Under the pieces are notes generated by a model, which saw only the letters and a program-made list of their open reading frames with translations, was not told the DNA's origin and made no database searches. The translations under genes were made by a program, and so were the position numbers. Shown here in pieces: positions 43,501 to 52,500 of a DNA stretch of 64,000 nt (the first letter of the stretch is position 1; each line of letters begins with the position of its first letter). The DNA lies in contig OU744446.1 in assembly GCA_916610825.1 (NCBI GenBank), positions 33,275,436-33,339,435 on the forward strand, given 5' to 3'. This DNA comes from Haliclystus octoradiatus. Lineage: Eukaryota > Cnidaria > Staurozoa > Stauromedusae > Haliclystidae.

Positions 43501-46500
43501 CAGCATGGACTCAAGGTCACTTACGTAACCATGAGTCAAATATACCATTTTATAACATCCATTTACAGGTTACGATGCTAAAGTAACAGTAACATGCAAC
43601 CCGGGAGGACTTCAGTATTTTTTGGGTGGGGTGGGCCATTTTCTGAAATTGCGTTGACGGCTAAGACAGATAATTCCATACAGGAATAATATATCTGGTT
43701 TTGATTGAGGAACAAATGGCTCAAAAGGGATACCTTCATGTGTGCCCTGCGAATGACAGGTCACATGGTATCAACTAAGTTGATAACAACCTTAAAGATC
43801 CGGGTGTAACTAAAGGGGCTATTCCAAGCAGTTTTTCGAATAATTTCGGTTAATATCGCCCCCTCCTCAGGAGAACTAGTGCCGTTAGCATGAAAATCCC
43901 GGAGCCACCATGCTAAAGAGCATAAAAATTCATGTTTTAGGCTTCTAATATTCAAGGACTTACATTTTACATGTTCTCAGACCGTAACAATTGTTTGATT
44001 ATTTTTGCTGATTAATAATCTGAAAGTTTTATCACACAAAGGCCAGTACTGGACCTACACTAATTTCTAGTAGTATGCTAATTTGTTACATTTAAACTCT
44101 TGTAGAGATAATTTTGCATTGTTTCTGAATGGTGTGGACAGTGTTGTTACTTTACCTTCTATTCAAACACTCTTGCTGACCAACAGGTAATTCCTCTATT
44201 AATTAACACATTTCATACATGCAGTTTCTACCTTGGTAAAACACGATAGATTAGTCCTGTGGAAATAAAGTTGCAGTTTATCAGATATGTTATGAATAAA
44301 TATGACGATGAGATGTCATTATGTCTCATCAATAAGACAATTTATGAAATAATTTAGATTTCTACAAGTTGATGTGAAATGATATATTTTGAATGAGCCT
44401 CAATACTATAGTTTTGTAGTTTTGATAGGGATTTCGAATCAATCATCTCTATATAGGTTTTATAGTTTTACTGATATAAGCATGTTGATCGATGGTATAC
44501 ATTGATGCTCGAGGCTTAGTGGTCATAAAAAAAGGTTGAATGAGATCAGTCATTACAATCTGATTGAGATTTACAATCATTGCTCTCAGCGAAAAGAGCC
44601 ACTCCTCTAGAAGTGGAAGAAATAAAGTACTAGTTCTTTCGGTAGGGCTATACCGTCTCATTTATTTGGAAACTTGTTCAGGATTTTTATTATGCAAAAT
44701 CGATCAATAAAGGGAAAATTTGGTTGAAAATAGTAAAATTATCTTTACATTGCTTCATATTACATATTTAAAAAACATTCCATGAGAATTAGTTGCAACT
44801 TAAAAGAAATTATCTATATATATAATAATCACTTATATACATAATACTGTCTGTTTATATATCACAATCACTTATCACTTATATACATAATACTGTCTGT
44901 TTATATATCACAATATTTCTATATTTCTATATTTCGATATTTCTGTGTCTGTCCGCGACTTATGTACGTCTTACTGGCGATATAATACGGATAATCCGTT
45001 GTCGGGAAATTATGCAAACATTTGTGTCGAGATAACCGTGTACAGTAACAAATTTGTTGTATGAAAAGTATGGGTCTATGGCGTTGTTTTAAAATAATAT
45101 ACTTCATCTGATATTTTATTTGATATCATTGCATTAAAAAATTCAGAGATTTTGAAAAATTTCATAGGTCGATAATCTAGCGGGCAGCCAAATCGACTTC
45201 AAATTGAAATCTCCAGAACAAAAATATTTTGCTTTAAATTTAAAAGCTGCGTGTAAATTGTTTGAACAAGTGAAACTTGAAACTGAATCAGTTTTATGAT
45301 AATTAAAGCAATACGAAATACTGAATTACATTGAATTACCAGTATAACTAGGCCAGACAAAATATGTTTTGAAATCAAAGAAACGTAGACATATTTCATG
45401 TAGTGTTGATATCAGCAATACATATAGCGCGGCACAAACGCTATGAAATTAAAGAGACTTGAGGTCTTAATTTAATTTATTAATGAAACAAAATGCCGTT
45501 CATTACTTTTCTCAAAATCGAGATATAAAACATTTCACTTTTAAAAAGGCTATTTTGATACATAATTTGTGAGAACACTGAGCAAACAATCTGTTTTGAA
45601 ATGAATAATCTATCGCGGGGCTTAAAAACAAATTAATTTGCAAGAATTTTCAAATTGGCGTTGGCGTTCGACTATTTCGAAAAATATTCAAAGTTCGAAG
45701 AGATTATCTGTCTACAGTCTAAAATCATAGAGTTTAGAATTAATCAAGGCATTGCACAAAAGTATTTTTATAATTTATTATTTAATATAAAAAAACGAAT
45801 CATTTGGTTTTAAGCAGCAAGGCTTTTATTTTCAGATTTTGCTTCCATAATTAACGAAGGAATTATACTGGCATCGATTAATATTAAAATTTCATTTTGT
45901 TGACTTGCTATACGAATAAGACACAGTATGTTACTACAGTTTCGAGAATAAAAATAGCGATGTCTTGTTATTATCTTTGATCAACATTTAATAAAGTTAA
46001 TTTCAGGTATATCAAATTTAACAAAGTTAAATTGAATTGAGCGTATGATTTGTGATAAATAATAATAATTATAATATTTTCAGCGTTCAAAAATTTTGCT
46101 TTGAATTTAAAAGCACAAAAACATAATTCAAAAACATTTTTAAATAGTTAATACAGTTTGGATGAGTGTAACAAACCTTGTGTTACAAAAATAAAATGTG
46201 AAAAGGTTGCATGAAATAATCGATCATAGCAAACAATATTTATTAAAATAAAACTTACCATTTTCCAAATGAGATCCAAATAAAAACTATACGAGCGGCA
46301 TAATCTCCGAACAACATTTAAATACATAATAGCGGGCTCTCTGAGTTAATACACCAATCAATAATAAGTTAACAACCATATTTTATCGAAGGAGAATGTA
46401 CGCCCGATAAGAATAAAATAAAGATTGTCTTTTATTCGAAATAATTCTGACAAAAATGATCATTTCATATCGTGATCAAATGCATGGTAAAGTAGATTCA

Positions 46501-49500
46501 TTTTCTACATAGTAAATTATCCTTTTCGTCAGACATCATAACATGAGCATTTAATTATTACCATCGGCTGTGGTATTTATATCTTTGAAGCTGCACTAAA
46601 CATTTCCACTCTATAAACCATCGCGTCCGTTTCAATAAATTCTGAATAAATATGCATATCACGAATCTGGCAAAATGAGTTGTTTTCGTTTTTCTATCAA
46701 AATAATTAATTTATTCATAATCATCTTTTCTTTCATTCGACATCTGTAATGTATTATAAATAGCGCGTAGAAATATTGACAACAAGATGTAACATAATAT
46801 CAATATCGAATTAGTATAGCGATTTATTATAGAATTTTATTTCCTTTTAAAAGAATGTTGATGCTATTAGTCTGTAAAATTTGATAACAAGAAGCACTAT
46901 GAGGTCAACTTTTCACATCTTTTGTTTACTTTTAAAATTTTATTTTCAACGAACTCTTAGTATTTTGATAGACTGCCATGAAAATCACAAGCCTACTTGC
47001 TGAGATTACAAAGATCAAAAATATATAGGCTCATATACTATCATATCATAATATTTTCAGATTATATATATAATTTGATTTTCAATACACGCGCGTGGGT
47101 CGGCCTTGTTCAATAATACGTTGTCGAAGCTGTAGGTTTGTTGATAATATCAGTCAAAGCACTGATATCAGTAAGTAACGCAGTGGGTAATTGGTTAATG
47201 CTCTGGTATAATAAATTCAGGGTCGTCAGTTCAAATCCGCCGTTCGGAAACCTTTTATCAACGATTTTTCTTTTTTTTTAATATGAAGCAGTAAATCATT
47301 TTTAATTAACAAAAGATATCGTTTGATCATGTTAATAACAGAAATCAGTGGACCATGTGTCTTGTTTAAGCTAAATTAATTTAATATTGAATCTATCGCA
47401 TGCAATGCCACGAGTTTCACTGGCCACACTTTGACGGCGTTATTTTGTGAACACCACATTAGTGTTGTATATATTGCAATAAAGATTTATGAATCCGAAC
47501 CGAACGCGATCCGATCGTATCGGGTCAGATTCGGGTTAATATTTTAGATCTTCGGATCGGATCGGATTTGAAGTGATTTTTTATGGATAGTTTCAGATTT
47601 CGAAATTTGACTGAGTATTTGTAATTTATAATAATTAATGTGTTCTGGCCCCCTTTCAGCACATAAAATAATGTTTTTCTATGTAGATATAGCTACGTTA
47701 AATTTTACATTTCAATCGACTCCATTGATGTGAAATAAATTAAACTTTTATTAAAGGAATGATTAAGATGTATTGATTAATGCTACATCGTTTCAATGCA
47801 TATTGTCTCTCATGTTCTCCTCCAGAGTTCATACTCCGTATTATACAGCAATAGTCAGCTTAGTCAATTGTTTAATTATAAGTGATCTGAAAGTTTTATC
47901 ATAGAAGGTCCATTATGGACTACACTCATAGCTAGTATTTCTATATTTCTATATTTCGATATTTCTGTGTCTGTCCGCGACTTATGTACGTCTTACTGGC
48001 GATATAATACGGATAATCCGTTGTCGGGAAATTATGCAAACATTTGTGTCGAGATAACCGTGTACAGTAACAAATTTGTTGTATGAAAAGTATGGGTCTA
48101 TGACGTTGTTTTAAAATAATATACTTCATCAGATATTTTATTTGATATCCTTGCATTAAAAAATTCAGAGATTTTGAAAAATTTCATAGGTCGATAATCT
48201 AGCGGGCAGCCAAATCGAAGTCAAATTGAAATCCCCAGAACAAAAATATTTTGCTTTGAATTTAAAAGCTGCGTGTAAATTGTTTGAACAAGTGAAACTT
48301 AAAACTGAATCAGTTTTATGATAATTAAAACAATACGAAATACTGAGTTACATTGAATTACCAATATAACTAGGCCAGACAAAATATGTTTTGAAATCAA
48401 AGAAACGTAGACCTATTTCATGTAGTGTTGATATCAGCAATACATATAGCGCTGCACGAACGCTATGAAAATTTAAGAGACTTTAGGTCTTTAATCTATT
48501 AATGAAACAAAATGCCGTTCATTACTTTTCACAAAATCGAGATACAAAACATTTCACTTTTAAAATGGATATTTTGATATATAATTTGTGAGAACACTGA
48601 GCAAACAATCTGTTTTGAAATGAATAATCTATCGCGGGGCATAAAAACAAATTAACTTGCAAGAATTTTCAAAATGACGTTGGCGTTCGACTAATTCGAA
48701 AAATATTCAAAGTTCGAAGAGATTATGTGTCTACAGTCTAAAATTATAGAGTTTAGAATTAATCAAAGCAGTGCACAAAAGTATTTCTATAATTTATTAT
48801 TTAATATAAAAAAACGAATCATTTGGTTTTGAGCAGCAAGGCTTTTATTTTCAGATTTTGCTTCCATAATTAACCAAGGAATTATAGGCATCGATTAAAA
48901 TTAAAATTTCATTTTTTTGACTTGCTATACGAATAAGACACAGTATGTTACTACAGTTTCGAGGATAAAAATAGCGATGTCTTGTTATTATCTTTGATCA
49001 ACATTTAATAACATTAATTTCAGGTATATCAAATTTAACAAAGTTAAATTGAATTGAGCGTATGATTTGTGATAAATAATAATAATTATAATATTTTCAG
49101 CGATCAAAAATTTTGCTTTGAATTTAAAAGCACAAAAACATAATTTAAAAACATTTTTAAATAGTTAATACAGTTTGGATGAGTGTAACAAACCTTGTGT
49201 TACAAAAATAAAAAGCGAAAAGGTTGCATGAGAAAATCGATCATAGCAAACAATATTTATTAAAATACATCTTACCATTTTCCAAATGAGATCCAAATAA
49301 AAACTATACGAGCGGCATAATCTCCGAACAACATTTAAATACATAATAGCGGGTTGTCTGAGTTAATACACCAATCAATAATAAGTTAACAACCATAGTT
49401 TATCGAAGGAGAATGTACGCCCGATAAGAATAAAATAAATATTGTCTTTTATTCGAAATAATTCTGACAAAAATGATCATTTCATATCGTGATCAAATGC

Positions 49501-52500
49501 ATGGTAAAGTAGATTCATTTTCTACATAGTAAATTATCCTTTTCGTCAGACATCATAACATGAGCATTTAAATATTACCATCGGCTGTGGTATTTATATC
49601 TTTGAAGCTGCACTAGACATTTCCACTCTATAAACCATCGCGTCCGTTTCAATAAATTCTGAATAAATATGCATATCACGAATCTGGCAAAATGAGTTCC
49701 GGAATGAGTTGTTTTCGTTTTTCTATCAAAATAATTTATTTTTTCATAATCATCTTTTCTTTCATTCGACATCTGTAATGTATTATAAATAGCGCGTAGA
49801 AGTATTGACTACAAGATGTAACATAATATCAATATCGAATTTGTATAGCGATTTATTATAGAATTCTATTTCCTTTTAAAAGAATGTTGATGCTATTATT
49901 ATGGAAAATTTGATAACAAGAAGCACTATGAGGTCAACTTTTCACATCTTTTGTTTACTTTTAAAATTTTATTTTCAACGAACTCTTAGTATTTTGATAG
50001 ACTGCCATGAAAATCACAGGCCTACTTGCTGAGATTGCAAAGATCAAAAATATATAGGCTCATATACTATCATATCATAATATTTTCAGATTATATATAT
50101 AGTTTGAAATCAATACACGCGCTGTCGCCTTGTTCAGTAATATGTTGTCGAAGCAGCAGGTTTGTTGATTAGTACAGTCAAAGCGAGTACAACAGTAAGT
50201 AAGGGGTTGGCTCATTGGTTAACGCTCTGGTAATACAATATCAGGGTCGTAAGTTCAAATCCGCCATTCGGCAATTTCTATCAACGATTTTTCTGATTTT
50301 TTTTTTAATATGAAGCAGTAAATCATTGTTAATTAACAAAGGATATCGTTTGATCATGTTAATAACAGAAATTAGTGGACCATGTGTCTTGTCGAAGCTA
50401 AATTAATTTAATACTGAATATATTGCATGCAATGCCACGAGTTTGACCGGCCACACCTTGACGGCGTTATTTTGTGAACACCACATTAGTGTTGTATATA
50501 TTGCAATAAAGATTTATGAATTCGAACCGAACGCGATCCGATCGTGTCGGGTCAGATTCGGGTTAATATTTTAGGTCTTCGGATCGGATCGGATTTGAAG
50601 TGATTTTTTATGGAAAGTTTCCGATTTCGAAATTTGACTGAGTATTTGTAATTTATAATAATTAATGTGTTCTGGCTTTCTTTCAACACATAAAATAAAG
50701 TTTTTCTATGTAGACAAAGCTACGTTAAATTATACATTTCAATCGACTCAATTGATGTGAAATAAATTAAATTTTTATTAAAGGAATGATTAAGATGTAT
50801 TGATTAATGCTACATCGTTTCAATGCGTATTGTCTTTCATGTTCTTCTCCAGAGTTCATACTCCGTATTATACAGCGATAGAAACCTTAGTCGATTGTTT
50901 AATTATAAGTGATCTGAAAGTTTTATCATAGAAGGTCCATAATGGACTACACTCATTGCTAGTATATAATATCTATCACCAGTATCAGAAAACATCATGC
51001 ATTTAAATTATTGTCTTTCCTTTTTAGTTTTGCACTTGGTGTTTGGCTCAAAATACCTGTAACTGAAAATAGCACAAATGGGAAAAGACCTATTATTTGT
51101 ATTACAGATAACACCCTTTGTCTTTCATTGGTTAATAGGTATAAGATATTAGGACATAATTGACATTTTGATTTCACTTCGAGATTATTTGCATTTGCAA
51201 AGATCAAACTTGCAAACATTTGCTAGTAGCTTTTTTCACTTATGTGGTTGATTAGTTGGTTAATATTTTTGGAGCTTGAGTCCTTCCTAATGCTTGCCAA
51301 TAGCGTCTCTGTCAGGGATTGAACCCAATACCCTACAAGCCAAAAAAGTCCCGTATGCCAAGTAGTGTAATTTGAACTTATCATGAACTTATTAAAAACT
51401 CATCAGAATAATCTGAAATTGAGCGAGAAACCCGTATGCTATCACCTACACCGATTATGAATTTTCTATAGATTAAAAACGCATTTAAACAATATGTAAA
51501 CAAACAATTATCTAAACGATTTATCAAATGATTTTCTTTGTCTCTAGATATCCTCATGGACAAGTTGGATCTTCAACTGTTAAATCTTATAAAAAACTAT
51601 TACTTAACGTTTGGCATTACGTAGTCTTCCGATTTGATGCACAACGTAGGTTTTACTAAGTTATTGATATCATGGTTGGTATATGTTTTGCTTTTTTGTA
51701 AAGTAATGATAAAAAAAAATCAGGAACCACTCGAGATGTCTCAATATCATCTCGTGTGTGCATTTCATTTTCATATAGTAATTTACAGTCGTTGCTTTAT
51801 ATTATCCATTAATGTGATAGCTTCTGTTCAATTCTTAATTATAATGAAATGTTCACGATTTGATTTGATTTTCATATGAATATCTTCTTTGTTTACATTA
51901 TAGGTCAGATATTGAGTTTGTTCATCAATGGATCATCAGTTGCCACAGCAACAAATGTAAAGACTCATTCATGGGTATGTATCATTTTTATTCGATATTT
52001 TATGTTATTGAATAAAAGTTTTTTGAAAAAATTTTCGAATTAGGATAGTGACAAGAAATTACAAGTAGTTATTGGTGAAAACGTTTCGATAACATTCATC
52101 GTCACTTAATAAACGAATACAAATTTAACCGTTTCAAATTATGGTTTAAACGTTCCAAATTATTTATAGATCATAGGTTATAGATAGAAATAAATTAATA
52201 AATGCTATATTTTTGGAAATACAGCTAATAATTAAACAATGCAAAGAAGGAAAATCTGACGAAAACGAAACATTTTTCTTGCTCTATTGTATACGACATA
52301 TATTCAATTATATAAAATCGAAACGTTTTCACCAACAACTACTTGTATAGTTTCTTTTCGCTATCCTTTATTTTATGTTATCAATTAGAAATTGAATTTC
52401 TCATGTAGAAAGTCATGCTGTCAATCGTAAACCATAATGACGTTTCAAGTATGTCGTGTTAATAATATAGGCCTATATATATATATGTTTATTGATGCTA

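Noticed and set aside
44919..48156. Duplicate 62- and 71-codon minus-strand ORFs
   Set aside because: Identical only because the 3.0-kb unit is duplicated; nothing else in the frame is conserved with the older copy at 40.8 kb.
51290..51350. Possible antisense tRNA-like box B (gggattgaacccaatac)
   Set aside because: No matching box A or stems at the right distance; too decayed to list as a SINE.
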